Assembly: GCA_023101885.1 (NCBI GenBank)
Contig: JALPQD010000143.1
Location: 4,744,014 to 4,808,013 of the forward strand
From: Typhlomys cinereus
Taxonomy: Eukaryota > Chordata > Mammalia > Rodentia > Platacanthomyidae
Length of the DNA stretch: 64,000 nt
Direction of reading: 5' to 3'
The notes beneath the pieces were generated by a model that saw only the letters and a program-made list of their open reading frames with translations, was not told where the DNA came from and ran no database searches. Made by a program: the position numbers and the translations under genes. Numbering within the stretch: position 1 is the first letter of the stretch; every line of letters starts with the position of its first letter. Below, one piece after another: positions 44,626 to 57,262 of the stretch.

Positions 44626-46194
44626 CCGGGACGCGGGGGCGGGGCCGTAGCAGGAACCCCACTTTTAAAGCACCCACTGGGGTCAGGCAGTTGGCGCGCG
44701 CTCCACGTGGCGCGTTCTACTGCCGGGCTTGCTTCTCTTCTGGGACCTGGGATGGGCGAAAAGGCGATCGGTGGCTGGCGGGTGGCTCTGGGAAGCACTG
44801 GGGAGGAAAGGCGGAGCAGAGCCGCTGGGAACCTGGAGTAGCTGGCGCGTCCGCGTCGGACGCTGGGAGAAACTAAGTACCCGGAGACCGCAGTGATCGT
44901 GGGGATGGCTTGCCTGGCTTTGGTGGATATAAACCCGTGTGAACGTGTATATGCTAATTGGCAGCGCCAGAGACGGTTGGGGTTCCTAGAAGCCCCTTAC
45001 TAATGGCCAGTCGCGATGGAGACCTGTATGCACTGTTATCTATTTGGTGGGACGCGTAACCGTTACCAAAGCACCTGCAGGTGTCCAGCTTGGATGAGGA
45101 TCATAAGGAACAGTGAATGCCATTATCAGGTTGTCGGTATTGTTGGATTTTGAGTGGAAAAAGGACCTTTCTCCACTCTTTGACTTACACACTCATTGGA
45201 GACCATCGGTGCAAACTTAGGCGACTTAAAAATCAATGTGGGAGAAGGGATTTCAAAGTCAGTTTTACAAATGTTTTTCTTTTCTAGTTTGTTTTTTCAC
45301 ATCAGAGTTTATGAAGTTGAAATGGCCTGTTATTGAACTGAACTTTTGCTTTCTTACAAAACAGGTAGGTAGTTCTTATCTAACAAGGAGGAAACCATAA
45401 CAGAGATTGTGCCTTTGAAAATGGGCTTAAACACGGGTAAAGAAGTGTGTGCGCGTTTGTTTGTTTTGCAATATCAAAAGAACACTGTTTTAAACAACAT
45501 GATTGCTGTTTTTAGAGTACTTTAGGTTCTTTGGAAAAGCATTCTTGACTAAATATAAAGTCTTAGGTGGTGTCACGTGACTTTTTTTGGTGCTTGGGAA
45601 ATTAAGAATAGATGAGCAAAACATTCAACAATAAGACTTTATTTTCTTGAAAATGTTGTTTAACCATAGTTTCTTGGGAAAGGCCCGTAGGATATGGAAG
45701 TCCATTGTCTCCAGTTTCATCTTTTACTGTGTAAAACAGATGACTATCTTAACCAGAAGTCCCAGTGTGAAGAGGGAAGTTGAGGAGTGGAGCTGTGGTA
45801 GATTTGTGCAGAATACCCTACTGCAGTGGAATCCATTTCATGCATATTCTTAGGAAACTCAGTTCACAAATGAAGTTGGAAAGTTCTGGAAGTGACCACC
45901 ATCTTTATTGTATTAACGTGACCTGGCTCTGGCTGTAAGGAAAAACAAATTGGCATTTTTCAGGCCTTTAAGAAATGTCTCATGATTCTTGGGTGGTTAA
46001 AGTATTTTCTTTGGATCTGATACACGATTCTTCATTGCACATTCCATTGTTGATGGTGAGGCCTTGGATGCTCAACGTGCTTCTAGAATTCTCAAAAGGG
46101 GCTATTGAGCCCCTTCTGGACCCACTGATTGGCACAGTCAAACAACATTCTTTTATTGGTCTCCGCGGGTAGTTAAGAACATTCTGTTGGTGAT

Positions 46195-46595
46195 TGTTAG
46201 AGACAACTGTCAACTTGACAATTGTGGTGTGGAGCTGTGGGTATAGTTGTGAGGAATTAGCAGTTGAGTTAAGCCCTGAGCAATCCTGCAGGAGACTGTC
46301 TAATTGCAAGGGAAGATGTAGCCCACTTAGGTTAAGAATGCCCCTGGGCAGGTGGATACAGGCTGTCGTTGCTGTACCATGCTATCTGACAAGTGAGGTG
46401 TACCCCTCAGCAGTCTTGCAGATGTGGTGTGGCCAGTTCCCCTCTACCGCTTTCTTATGCTGGTGCGGACTCTTCTGCCAAGCTGGATTAAGCATTGTAA
46501 GGAGATAGTTATAAGCCAAAATAAAGCCCCCTTGTTCACATAAGGCATCATTTAGTTATCAGCAACACACAGGCAGCTGCAACACTGTTACTTTA
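46195..46595 (-). mobile_element. MaLR-type solo LTR, antisense
   Basis: agacaactgtcaacttgaca at the left is the complement of the MaLR 3' end; gttgagttaagccctgagc, gcaggagactgtctaattg and a tgcaacactg right end complete the order. Confidence 0.65.
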
Positions 46596-48372
46596 CAAAT
46601 GACATGTTAGGGCTCAGTTTCCCCTTTTAGCACAGGGCGAATATAGTGGAAAACATATGGCTTTGTGATAAGAGATAAGAGAAAAGCAAAACAAAGCCAA
46701 AAATGTAGGATTTCTCTGTTTCATGTCATTTCCCAGATAGGCCTCGATAGAAAGATATAGAATCATGTTTGCTCTGTACTGAGCACATTCCTGGCAGAGG
46801 ACCATTAATTGAAAGGGTCAGATGTGGTCACCCTAGAGATCATCTCCATTTAGGGCTTAGCGGTCCCAGACTCCAGTATCCCAGGATCCTGGGGGGACTA
46901 GGCAGGTTGTCCTTTCTCCAGGTGCCACTCAGCTCCACCTGGAAATGACAGGCAATCAATGCAAGTTCATGTTGCAGGAACTTCCGATTTCCCAAGAAAT
47001 GTGAGACTTAAAAATAAATGTATAAGTACACACTGTAGAGTCATGGCAAATACTTTAAACACTGAAGTCCTCTTTGGGGCAAGCAATGTGCATGTAATAC
47101 GACTAGGAGGTCTGAGTTCAGAGCTATCACTTTTGACCCAATGTAAATTTCTGTGGAATGGGTCCCTTCAGGCGTGGATGCTGCTTGTGGAACTTTCTTG
47201 TGAACTCTAGAGATCACTCCCTGCCCTTCTAGGAGTGAGTCTTGGGACCACTGTTTCTGGAGAATATGTAATACACATTCTTCAAAATAGTGATTCTGCA
47301 GCTAGACATGCTAAAGGAATGAATCCAACAGTTCATGATCTCCAAGTGCGGTTGATATAGATTAAGTTCTAGAAGGGTCTAAGAATCTTGGAAATCAGAA
47401 GGTAGAAAGCTGGCTGTTCACTTTGTTCCGATGTTAGGTGATGTAAGATCCTTGCTAAGAGTCTGCTAGCTTTTTTCTGTATTCACTGAGCAAAGCATGG
47501 AGATTAGCTAGAGCAGTGGGCACGCAGACATTCGCAGCATTTGCCTCTGGTTGTGTCTCACGCCTGTCCCTTTTCTGCAGTGAGCCCAACTGCAGGATGA
47601 GCATGTAGTTCATTGCTCTGGGACAGTTTTATGAGGCCTCACATGCGTCTTGTGCATGCTTCTGTTGACATGGTGGCACTGACAACACGTCCTCAAACAC
47701 AGCAAGTTACACATCTGGACTCTTCAGGGAAAACTGGTACTTGCGTTCCTTCACCAGAATAATTGGCAGAGTTAGTGTTCACCTTGGGCCATGGAGTTGG
47801 AGCATTGTGCTTTCTAACAAGGAAGGATAATGCTTAGGGACTCGCACTTCTTTTCTGAGGGTGGATCTCCTTGTGATCTCAGAGCAGGGAGTGCTTTGCT
47901 GATAGCTTGGTTCTGTTGTGGGGAGTTGCCATGGTGATGTGCCCTCTGGCACCACACCTCCTCTATGGTTAGAGTCAAGGACTTATGGCAGTAGAAGCAG
48001 TCAGTCAGATAGGCCTCCTGTGCTCAGACCTTTCAGGTGCAAAGAGAGTTGGAAATGGGGGTCAAGTACGTGCCAACACAGACCCCCAGGTCCTCATTTA
48101 TAAGGTCTTATAGAATGACATGGGAGGAATGTCAGGCCGATTTCAGCCTAGCTTGGGTACTTGAACTAGAAAAGGACCTAACTATGCAAACTCTATAAGA
48201 AATCTGTAATTGCATTGTAGACTTCAAATTGAGGAATCCAGATACCTGATTCTTTCCCTAAGATCTTAAGCCCTATCATTGACATTCTGCTAGTACTTAT
48301 CTTTGCATAGCCCCCTTTCAGAAAGAGACTGCATGTGCATAGCACTACTTTAATCTCTATCAAAGAAGTTTT

Positions 48373-48530
48373 GGGGACTGGGACTAGTTGAGTTGCTAGA
48401 GTACTTGCTTAGCATACTTAAAACCTGGGTTCAATCCCCAGAACCACAAGAACAGGGTGTACACAACTGTTGAAGAGTTAAAGGCAGGAGAATTAGGAGC
48501 TCAATGTGTTTACAGGCCTTTGTCTAATAA
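48373..48530 (+). repeat. B4-like (ID+B1) SINE
   Basis: ID-like head (gggactgggactagttgagttgc, ctgggttcaatccccagaac) followed by B1-like aaaggcaggagaattaggagctc and aaagaag tail. Confidence 0.65.
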
Positions 48531-48562
48531 AAAGAAGACCTTTTTAAAAAAAATTTTATGTG

Positions 48563-48565
<3 letters not shown>

Positions 48566-48615
<50 letters not shown>

Positions 48616-48620
48616 TGTGT
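48566..48620 (+). repeat. (GT)n microsatellite with partial SINE tail
   Basis: About 22 GT units, a tat interruption, then 5 more. The following gaggacactttgtgtccctgtgga resembles the 3' part of an antisense subfamily B SINE that stops at 48652. Confidence 0.85.
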
Positions 48621-50218
48621 ACATACTAGAGGACACTTTGTGTCCCTGTGGATTGTTTTAAACTATGTATATTTAATAGTTAAAACTAAGCAGCTAATGT
48701 TTATAAGATTTGGAGACTAATGTTGCATGTGATCAAATGACAGATCAAATGGCAGAATGATCATTTAAGAAACAGAATCATGGTAGTTATACATGCCATT
48801 GATTATGGGTATGTGTGTGTCTTGAAACTTGCAAGTTTCAAATTGTGTTTATAGAATAGCGAGAAAAGTGTTTAATGCTAGATCCTTCCAGATCTTTACT
48901 CTCTGAATCTGCAGTTTTCTTGCCCTGCCCCTTTTAAAACATTTATAGTGAGGGGGCAGGAGGGATATGGACAACCATTCATTTTGTTTGTATAAAAGAA
49001 GAATTCTTAATTGAAAAAATAAAGGAAATTTTGCTTGTGTTATAAAGATAACTTTAATTTTATGAAAAAGACTTCTCAAATGTTTTCAGTCAATAGTAAA
49101 ATAAAACTCTATTTTAATCAAGTATTTGCTCAAGTAACTGGATTTTATATTTATTTTATTAGTGCATTTCAACAAAGTCTCTTCTCAGTTCTCTGTAGTT
49201 GGTGGCCAGTGGCTGTGCTAATACCAGTCAGAAAACTAGAGAATCTGAATGTTCCGACCTTCCTCTGTTTTCTGCTGTCTAATGTTCTGGGGCTTGAATT
49301 CAGGGCCTTTCAGAACACCGGGTCTATATCTTTTCTTGTTTGTGGTAATAAGCACTTCCCTCCTGCAGCTGGTGTGGGGTGGAAGTTGCCCTGGCTGGGC
49401 TGTGTGGAAGAATGTTGACTGCAGTCCCTAGAGGCCAGACCCACCCACATACACAGAACTCCCAACTCCCAAGAGAGGGCATTATGTTGGGTCTTAAGCA
49501 CTGAACTGTGAGCTTGTCTAGTGCCGAAGTGATGGTCAGTAACCGGCAGCTCATGGGCTGGAGCGTGTATCTGGGTCACCTGAAAGGGTTAAACTAAATC
49601 ATCGAACTGCCAATTTCTCCTTCCCTTCCTGGTGATACTCACACTTCTGGGTTGGGGGGCCATAGATTAGAAACTGCTCATTTGGGGTTGATTATATGAC
49701 TATTTCTCTTCTCATGAGAAATTCTAATTACAGAGGATTTGAAAGAAGCCCTTCATCTTTTAGCCTAGTAGCTTTGTCCATAGGTAGACATTATCTGCTA
49801 GGCATCACGAGTGCACGGGTGTGCTGGATAGAGCCTGTGTCTTCTAGCTAATTTTTAAGTTCTGAGGATGGAGCCAACAATTCATATTTGGGGGGAAGAA
49901 GAGGAGATGATCTCAAATTATGATGGTTTGTGTACAAGTTTTACTTGCTTGCATCCTGGAAAATGATAGTATTGAGTAAGCCAGTCTGTTCAGATGCCAC
50001 TTTTTCATTGTGGAATGAGGAAAAGTGCTTGGTGAGGAAGGTGATGATGTCAGTCAGTTTTTGAGACCATTTAGTGTGTTATCTGTGTCATAAAAGAGCT
50101 GAGTCAGAACGTATCAGAATGCTGTATGTACTGGCTATGAAGACAATCGGGCAGACAGAAATAGGGTTGGGCACTATGGTAAGACGATAGATTGAATCAC
50201 TGTCGCAAACAATTCTGT

Positions 50219-50466
50219 TCTTTTGCCTCCTCCTCCTTTTCCTCTCCTTCTCCTCTTTCTAATCTTCTTCCTTTCCTTTTCCTCTTCCTCCTCTTCTTTC
50301 TCCTCATCATCTTCATCCTCTCCTTCATTTTCCTCTTCATCCTCCTCTTCATCTTCCTCATCTTCCTCTTCCTCCTCTTCTTACTTCTCTTTTTCCTCTA
50401 CTCCTTTCTATCTCCTTTTCTTCTTCATCTTCCTCTTGTCCTCGCTCTTCCCCTCTTTCATCTCGA
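50219..50466 (+). repeat. Long polypyrimidine tract
   Basis: About 245 bp almost wholly C/T on the + strand, with sparse atc/cat interruptions (ttcctcctcttctttctcctc type). It creates long serine/phenylalanine-rich chance frames. Confidence 0.93.
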
Positions 50467-50498
50467 AGTTTTGTCCTGTTAAGAAATCTGGGTTTTTT

Positions 50499-50649
50499 GG
50501 GCTGGAGAGGTGGCTCAGGGGTTAAGCCTCCGCCTTGCAGGCGGAAGGTCCTGAGTTCGGATCCCAGATCCCACGTATAGATGCCAGGCGGAAGCGGAGG
50601 CGGCCTGCGCTTCTGGTTCTGGTAGGGCGGAGCCTGTGAATCCCGAGGC
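50499..50649 (+). repeat. tRNA-derived B2-like SINE, subfamily A, 3'-truncated
   Basis: An intact head (ggctggagaggtggctcagg, with perfect gcctccgccttgcaggcggaagg stem) and body run to gagcctgtgaatcccgagg and stop. The CA microsatellite and AATAAA tail are missing. It lies 33 bp after the polypyrimidine tract. Confidence 0.92.
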
Positions 50650-51010
50650 TTGCATTAGAGGTCCCATTCACCCCACTGTTAACATGAGGGACAGAACAGT
50701 TGCAAGCCAGTTTCATAATATACTCAGAATTTTTCTTTGAAATATGGGCTGTGTGAAATATTATGCAAGCTTAATGGCTCACTTTTGATGTCATTAGCAT
50801 GATACTTCAAGGTTCTAATTTGGCAAGTCCATGATACAGTTGTTTGTCTATCTGTGTATCTCTTCAGCTTGTTTTCCTAAATGTGAATGGGAGGGCAACC
50901 AAGATGGCTTAGTGTTCAGTGAGAGATTGTTCCAGAAAAAAATAAGGTAGAGAGCCATTGACATCTACAAGTTGTCAGGTCAACTTCTGGCCTCTGTGCA
51001 TATACTCAAG

Positions 51011-51011
<1 letters not shown>

Positions 51012-51064
<53 letters not shown>
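51012..51064 (+). repeat. (CA)n microsatellite
   Basis: About 26 uninterrupted CA units. The 5' flank (50895-51010: ggcaaccaagatggcttagtg ... tctggcctctgtgcatatac) looks like a diverged sense tRNA-SINE whose tail this is. Confidence 0.93.
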
Positions 51065-51066
<2 letters not shown>

Positions 51067-51379
51067 TTGGCTTTTGCTAGTTTTCTTAGATAATTGCATT
51101 TTAGCATTACAGTAACTATGTAAAGTGTACCAGTGTGTTTTCCACAGATGAGAAAAGGGAGGCATAGAAAGGTTAAGTGATTTTCCAAGATCATAAGACT
51201 TGTTGTGTCAGAAGTCATCCGCTTTGCTAGAACGAAGACGAAAATTAGTTTTTACTGGTCAGTGTTCATACTATTGGTTTTCCTACTTACATTACTGATC
51301 TCCACAGTTAAATGTGCTTATTAAATTTTGACACTCTTCACGCTGAAGCTGTGCTTGGATGTGGTTGTGGCAGTGTGGA

Positions 51380-51512
51380 CTTGCAGGTATTTTAAGGAGA
51401 TGGGCTCTTGCTGTAATCTCAGGCTGCTCTTCTGTTCCTGGCTGCAGTGTGTCCCGCCTTGGCCTCCTAGTGGCTGGTACTACAGGCGTGTGCCTCTGCA
51501 TCTGGCTGAATT
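51380..51512 (-). repeat. B1-like SINE
   Basis: Antisense B1: gagatgggctcttgctgtaatctcagg, cttggcctcctagtggctgg and actacaggcgtgtgcctctgc. Confidence 0.7.
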
Positions 51513-51662
51513 CGTGCATTATGGAGAGTGAAAGTCTGTATGATTTGTTAGGTTGGTTTTCTTAGGACCATGAAGATGGAATCCTGGGCCTCGTGCATGT
51601 TGGGCAAGTATTATACACCACCCTTGTGTCAGGCTTGAGAAGTTAAACCATGATATACTTTT

Positions 51663-51685
51663 TATTTATTTTTAGCATTGTTTTA

Positions 51686-51777
<92 letters not shown>

Positions 51778-51925
51778 CGAACAGTCACACATATGCCAGG
51801 GTGCATGTGTGTAGGTCAGAAGTCGGTTCCTCTCTTCTACCATGTGGCCTTTCAGGAAGTGAACTCAAGTCACCAGATTTGGGAGCAGGTACCTTTACAC
51901 TCTGAGCCATCACATTCTCCCTCAC
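51663..51925 (-). repeat. B2/B3-related SINE with expanded (GT)n(GA)n tail
   Basis: Tail side carries (GT)20 (51689-51728) and (GA)22 (about 51729-51774); then gtgtgtaggtcagaagtcgg, taccatgtggcctttcagg and cactctgagccatcacattc, the antisense order of the family. Confidence 0.75.
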
Positions 51926-52114
51926 CCATACTATAGCTTTTATTTATTGTCTTCAGGAATATATTGTCAGTCAGCTTGTGACCTTTGTAATATTACCTTA
52001 GAATAGAGAACCACTAGAATATGTATTTAAGAAGCTTAAAGAAGGACTTTTAATATTCTTAATTGAATTATATAGTGCAGCCTATAAATGTGAAATAGGA
52101 AAAAGAGTAAAGGG

Positions 52115-52258
52115 ACCAAACGTAGTGCATCATGCCTGTAATTCCATTGATTAGAGGTTAAAGCAGGAGAATGGTTAGGTTTTATGCTAGCCTGATCTAC
52201 AGAGTGAGTTCTAGGCCAGCCTGGGCTATAGAGTGAGCCCTTATCTCAATAAGAAAAG
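52115..52258 (+). repeat. B1-like SINE
   Basis: catcatgcctgtaattccattg, aaagcaggagaatgg, ttctaggccagcctgggctat and an ataagaaaag end follow B1 order. Confidence 0.7.
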
Positions 52259-53100
52259 CATAAATGATAAGTTGCAAACTATGTCATAGAAGTTATGTAA
52301 TTAATATGATTGTGAGATTATCAGCAGTACATCTGAGCTTGTGATGAAACACATGTGATAAAGTGAGAAACATTAGCATCAAGCTGTGCTGTCTTAATCC
52401 CTAGGCTCAAAGAAAAATGAACAGCAGAAGATATAAAATGCAAATGTTTAGTTAGGTTAAGCCAACGACCTGGGGAGCTGCCGTATGGTTTTGTAAGTTC
52501 AAGTATAAGTTACTGGCAAAAGCAGAAAGAGTCCCCTGGGATCGAGAGGAACTTTGTTTTATAGAAAAGAAAGACAGGGCTCAAGTCATTTCCCCAAGGA
52601 TTGAGCAGGCCTGACGTTTCAAATCGCATGCATGCTCTAAAACCCACTTTGAGAGATTTGATTGGTGACACCCAAGTTCACCACTGTAGTCGAGCTCTTT
52701 GCTGAGAATGGTTTGCAGAGCCCAAATGCTTGACTCTGCACTTGAAAGGAGAGTTGCTGATGCTGGTAATGCGTGATTACAGTTGAGTCCCGGTTTTCAC
52801 TTCTCTGTTTTAGTCCTTGTTGACAAGCCATAACCCTCCAGCTGTGAAAATTTTTGTTGCTGCTGAAATTAGTGCCTCGCAGTGTAGCACAGCACAGGCT
52901 GACTGGTGCGACATTCTCCTGCCGCCGCCTCCCTAGGGTTGGGGGTGCAGATATGTGCACTATGCTTGGCCCACACGTAATGCTGCTTTTCTTATTGTTA
53001 AATGCTGTGGTCAAACCTAGACCCTTGCTCATGAGCTGCATATACCTACTCCCCAAAGTTATTGTGTTGTTGTGTGTGTTTATGTCTGCACATACATGAC
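52259..53100. other. TBC1D4 intron 1 stretch, nothing recognised
   Basis: A 139-codon minus-strand frame (52637-53056) overlaps a plus-strand frame and matches no protein I know; its content is not distinguishable from chance. Confidence 0.45.
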
Positions 53101-53102
53101 AT

Positions 53103-53295
53103 GGGGAAGCTAGAGGTTGACCTCAGATGTCTTTCTTGATTGTTCTCTAATTTATTATTATTATTATTATTTTGAGATAGGTTCTCACACTGAACTGGGA
53201 GTTCACTAATTTGGCTAGACCAACTGGCCAGCCGTTCTCCAGGATCCTTCTGTCTTTGCATCCCCAGTTCTGTAATGACAGACACATCTGCCTCT
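53103..53295 (-). repeat. B3-like SINE
   Basis: agaggttgacctcagatgtctttc, ttttgagataggttctcac, gggagttcactaatttggctag and tggccagccgttctccagg match the antisense B3 order. Confidence 0.65.
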
Positions 53296-53455
53296 TTCAG
53301 CTTTTTTTTTTTTTTTTGATGTGCCTACCTCTCTCCATACCACTTTATCTGGATCTAACCACTGTTGTCTCTCGCTGAAACACCTGCACTGCATCTTAAT
53401 TGTTGTACCTGCTAGAATTTTGCTCTTCCCTCAAACCCTCTGTAATGGTTACTCT

Positions 53456-53730
53456 TTTTTATTTTATTTTATTTTATTTTATTTTATTTATTATTATTAT
53501 TATTTATGCTCATACAAACTTAACAGGTACACTGGTCCCCTCCCTCTCTCCACCTTCCTCCAGCCCCCCTGTTCCCCCCTCTTCTCCCCCTTCCCTCCCC
53601 ATCCCCCAGTGCCTCTCCCCCACCATCCCCGGAGCATCCTTTAACGTGCATGCCAAACTCACCTCTGGGTCCTCCTCTCCGATGAGGTGCAAGGACCCAG
53701 GGGTATTTCCCAGAACCCTTTCCTGTGTGT
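53456..53730 (-). repeat. L1 3' end (3' UTR), antisense, with (TTTTA)n
   Basis: A (TTTTA)n/(TTA)n start (about 53457-53505), acttaacaggtacactgg, a C/T-rich ccctccctctctccaccttcc block and later gggtcctcctctccgatgagg suit an antisense L1 3' UTR. Confidence 0.55.
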
Positions 53731-53734
53731 AACC

Positions 53735-54140
53735 GTTACTCTTAACTATTGCTGTGAGAGAACACCCAAAGTCAAATAACTTAAAGGAGAAAAGAAAATT
53801 TATTCCCTTTAGGGTTCTAGAGGGGAGATACAGTCTTTCACGGTGGAAGCAGCATGACTGGCTGGCCGAAGCTGGAGACAACCTACATCACACCCATCTG
53901 AGAGGCTAGTGGGTGACAGCTGAAGAATTTCTAGAGAATCTCTCTTCTCTTTTGTCTTCTGTTCTGTGGTTCCTCTTATCTGATCCATTACTGGAAGGTT
54001 TCAGGAAGATCTAGGGAGGTTCCAATCAGATCTGAGGCTGATCTTTGTATTATTCAGATAATCTCTTCAGGTGGTCTCAGCTGATCTTAGTCAATGCCAG
54101 GTGTGTCAAGTTGACACCCAGGATTAACTGTCACACCTTC
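53735..54140 (+). mobile_element. MaLR-type solo LTR
   Basis: gttactcttaactattgctg, caaataacttaaagg, tttcacggtggaagcagc and gtgtcaagttgacaccc parallel the 13082 group. Confidence 0.7.
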
Positions 54141-54497
54141 CATCACTAAGCAGTAGGCATGGTCCTTATGAAATGCAAACTAGCCCCTTTTGCACTCAGC
54201 ATAGTATACACGGTCTTTGTTGTGTGGGCCTATGTCTGCTGTGAGACCTTGTCTCTCCAGCCCCATCATAGACGATTCCACGTGTTCCCACTCAGCCATG
54301 CAGGCTGGCTCTCCTGCTCAAAACAGGCCAAGTTGTCAATCATTTCACAGTCTTTGCATGAGTGTTTCCTATTTTTTCCTAGCTTAGCTCCCACCGCACT
54401 TCAGTTTTCTGCTTAAATGACAATTGCCACTTCCTCAGAATGGATTCCAGTAACTGTGTAAGTGGGTTGGTTTCCCTGTTTTCCACTTCTTTTTTGT

Positions 54498-54788
54498 GTG
54501 TATATTTTATGTGTGTGTGTGTGTGTGTGTGTGTGTATCAGAGAGTACTTGAGTGTGTCTGTGGAGACCCACGAGTGACACTGGGAATCATACTGGATTG
54601 CTCTATTTCATTATTATTTTGCTCTGGGATTTCCATGCTCCACCTTCCAAGGCTGGAAGTTCAGGCTGCTGCCACTTCCGTGTTTCTTTTTTTTTTTTTT
54701 TTATCTGTGTTTTTATGTGGAATATGGGGATCTGAACTCAGGTCATTTTGCCTTTAAGGCTTTAACCCCTGAGCTGTCTCTCCAACCA
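54498..54788 (-). repeat. tRNA-derived B2-like SINE, subfamily B
   Basis: Minus-strand copy: (GT)n tail, gtctgtggagacccacgagtg, gattgctctatttc and head complement cctgagctgtctctccaacc. A T run (about 54687-54703) has inserted or expanded inside the body. Confidence 0.87.
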
Positions 54789-55084
54789 TGAGTTTTTCCA
54801 CTGCTCTTTGGGGTTTTTCAGACACTATAATTATTATCTATCATTATTATTCTTAGCATTTTCATGGGTTGTGTCACTGTCTTTGGAATACACGCTCTGA
54901 GCTGAGAGAGCTCCTTTCTGTGTGTGGTGGTGAGCTATGTTTAGACTCTAGTCCTACAGCAAGGGTTCATTTCAATTCACCGGCAGGGTAAGTAGAAACT
55001 TGTTCTCAGGGACTTAAAGTCCCCTGGCAAACCATGTTCCCAAATTTACCATTTATAGTTATTGTTGTCTCTAAAATTTCTATT

Positions 55085-55245
55085 CTATTATTTATTTTTG
55101 TGTGTACCATGGCACCCATGTGGAGGCCAAAGGACAATTTTTGGGAGGTGGTTCTCCCTTCTCTCATGGTGGTCCCAGTGATCAAACTCTGGCTGGTCAG
55201 GTTTGGCAGCAAGCACCTTTATCTACTGGGCTGACTTGCGTGTCC
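55085..55245 (-). repeat. B2/B3-related SINE
   Basis: tatttatttttgtgtgtaccatgg, ggccaaaggacaatttttgg, gtggtcccagtgatcaaactc and tctactgggctgacttg. Confidence 0.6.
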
Positions 55246-55376
55246 CTCATCATCATCTTTAACAAGTTAGTGCAATATTATTTTTCCTTCCAGATGTTTA
55301 TAACTTTAGAGATCGTATACTGATATTGTTAAAGAGGATTATGAAACAGGTTTTAAAAGCAAAACCTCAAAATGTT

Positions 55377-55472
55377 AATGAGACTGGGTCTTACTGCATG
55401 GCCAGACTGGCTTGGGATTTCCTGCCTTAGCTTTCTGCGTGCTGGGATTGTAAATGTGACTCACTCTCGGAC
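55377..55472 (-). repeat. B1-like SINE fragment
   Basis: gagactgggtcttactgcatgg, cctgccttagctttctgcgtgctggg and attgtaaatgtgactc read as antisense B1. Confidence 0.65.
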
Positions 55473-56951
55473 TTTTCATGAGTAATTTAAGGAATCCCCG
55501 ATAATATTTAGGAACCTAACTTTGCAAAGTGTTTTATTCTTCCTCCTAATCAGAATGCAGGAAGTTTACTGGGGCTGCCTGTGTGAATGCAGCATTCAGA
55601 GCCCACAAGATGATCAGCCAGAGTTATTTTTTTGGGCCTATATCCATGCACTAATTGGATTATTATTTCATTTTCCGCCCATGGCATATATTTAGGCTTC
55701 TTGGAGGAAATGTGATCTCCTTTGGAATGCCAGTATGTTGCGCAGTGCTAGAGAATGACTTCTGTAAGTTTCTACTGACCAGTCCAAAGCTGGCCATTTC
55801 TCAAGGTCACAGTTTTTAAATCCTATACTAACAAGTTGGCAGAACATGTCTTCAAATCCAAAAGAGACACGAGTGAACAGAGAACATCCATATGAGGCCA
55901 CATATAGGAAAGGGAGACTATATGGCCAGTATCCACAGTGAACTGTTGGTGAATAACAGGAGGTAGAATTTGTAAGTAGGATTTCTTCATTTGCTAAAAT
56001 AGCCTGCCCTGTGACAGAATTATCTCTGCCCTTGTTTTCGTTTCAGCTTTAATAAGAGCTTCTGGTAGGTCAGTTATACTTTCCAGTGACTTGGAGCATA
56101 AACCAAGATGCAAGTTAGATAGTCTTCATGCTTTGCAGAAAATTAGGTGAAAATGATTTTGTTTTTCTAAGAACAACTGAAATGTGTCATGGTGAAGGCA
56201 TGACTTCATATGTACAGACCCCCTGCGTCTAACTCCATTCCCTTTATATCCTCCTTTATGGGCTACTTCTGGACACACCTGTCTATTTCACCAGCATTTG
56301 GTCCTTTACACTGGGTAGGAGACTCTCTTACCTAATGGTTTCCGTTGGATGTTTGTCAGCGACCAACTATGTCCTGAGATTCCTTACAGGAGGAAGGATT
56401 CATTTTGGTTCCTGGTTTCCATCCCTGGTCAGCTGACTCCGTTGCATCTGGTCCTGGAGCAAGTCAGTGACATCACTGAAGAAGGACATGCCAGAGGATG
56501 CTGCTCATGTCATGGTGGCCAGGAAGGAACATGTAAAAGGAACAGGAAGAGGTTCAATTCAAGAAGGCCCCTTTGAAGCCACACTTCTTTCGGCTTGACC
56601 CCACCTTCCACAGTTCTGATACAACAATCTATTCAAAATCAGCCTCTGTTGGTGGATTATGCCAGGCTAGGTCAGAGTTCTTCTGATAAGGACAACCTGA
56701 AAACAGGTTGTGTGTTTACTAATCTCCCATGTGCCTCTCAAGCCAACTAAGCCAACAGGCAGGAATAGCCTTCATGGATTAGCAGTTGTCGCTTGCACTC
56801 CATAATTGAAGCGTGTGTCTTAACGTGTATTTCTCTGTTGTGAGCTGGTCTTTTATCTTGACTGAAATAGTCCTTGAAGCCCTGTGTCCCATTACTAAGC
56901 TTGACCTACCGAGATAGATTACTGGTCATGCATTGTTCAAAACAGCAAATG
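55473..56951. other. TBC1D4 intron 1 stretch; possible old LTR at 56370-56760
   Basis: 56385-56760 has MaLR-like wording (ggattcattttggttcctgg, catgtcatggtggccagg, ctttcggcttgaccccacc) but no clear ends. The remainder is unassigned. Confidence 0.4.
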
Positions 56952-57262
56952 GGGCTGGGGAAAAGGTTTAGGGCTTCAAACCTTTGTTTTCCTCTCAAAC
57001 CAAAAGACCTGAATTTGGATCCCTAGATCCCATGTGAAAATGGCAGATGTGGCAGCAGCCTGTAATTCCAGTCCTGGAAGGCAGAGTGTAGGAAACCCCA
57101 GAGCAAAGCAATAAGGGGGTAGAGCAATCCAGGGTGATTCCTGAAGTCATTCTTGGGTCTCCATAGCGTGTACACACACACACAAGTGCCCACTGGTACA
57201 CATGCACATGTATGTATTCTCTCTCTCTCTCTCAAACACACACACACTTGCAAAATAAAAAA
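56952..57262 (+). repeat. tRNA-derived B2-like SINE, subfamily B
   Basis: Sense copy with degenerate head (ggggctggggaaaaggttta), ccagtcctggaaggcagag, gcaatccagggtgattcctg and a CA/CT microsatellite tail ending aaaataaaa. Confidence 0.86.

Larger units (their letters stand above)
43230..44880 (+). promoter_or_regulatory. TBC1D4: TBC1D4 CpG island: promoter, 5' UTR and exon 1
   Basis: Dense CpG and high GC run across this stretch in contrast to the AT-rich flanks. GC-box-like elements such as gaggggcgggag (about 43342-43353) are present and no TATA box is evident. The transcription start cannot be placed from sequence. A GC-rich 5' UTR runs to the ATG at 44122. Confidence 0.8.

Noticed and set aside
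43948..44841. 297-codon open frame as a longer TBC1D4 N-terminus or a separate gene
   Set aside because: The frame starts at GTG (43948), not ATG, and runs past the exon end into the intron. Only 44122-44619 matches TBC1D4.
50192..50525. Leucine/serine/phenylalanine-rich frames as a membrane protein
   Set aside because: They are translations of a polypyrimidine tract and have no start context or homology.
52637..53056. 139-codon minus-strand frame in TBC1D4 intron 1
   Set aside because: No recognisable similarity, splice structure or promoter; within chance length for this composition.
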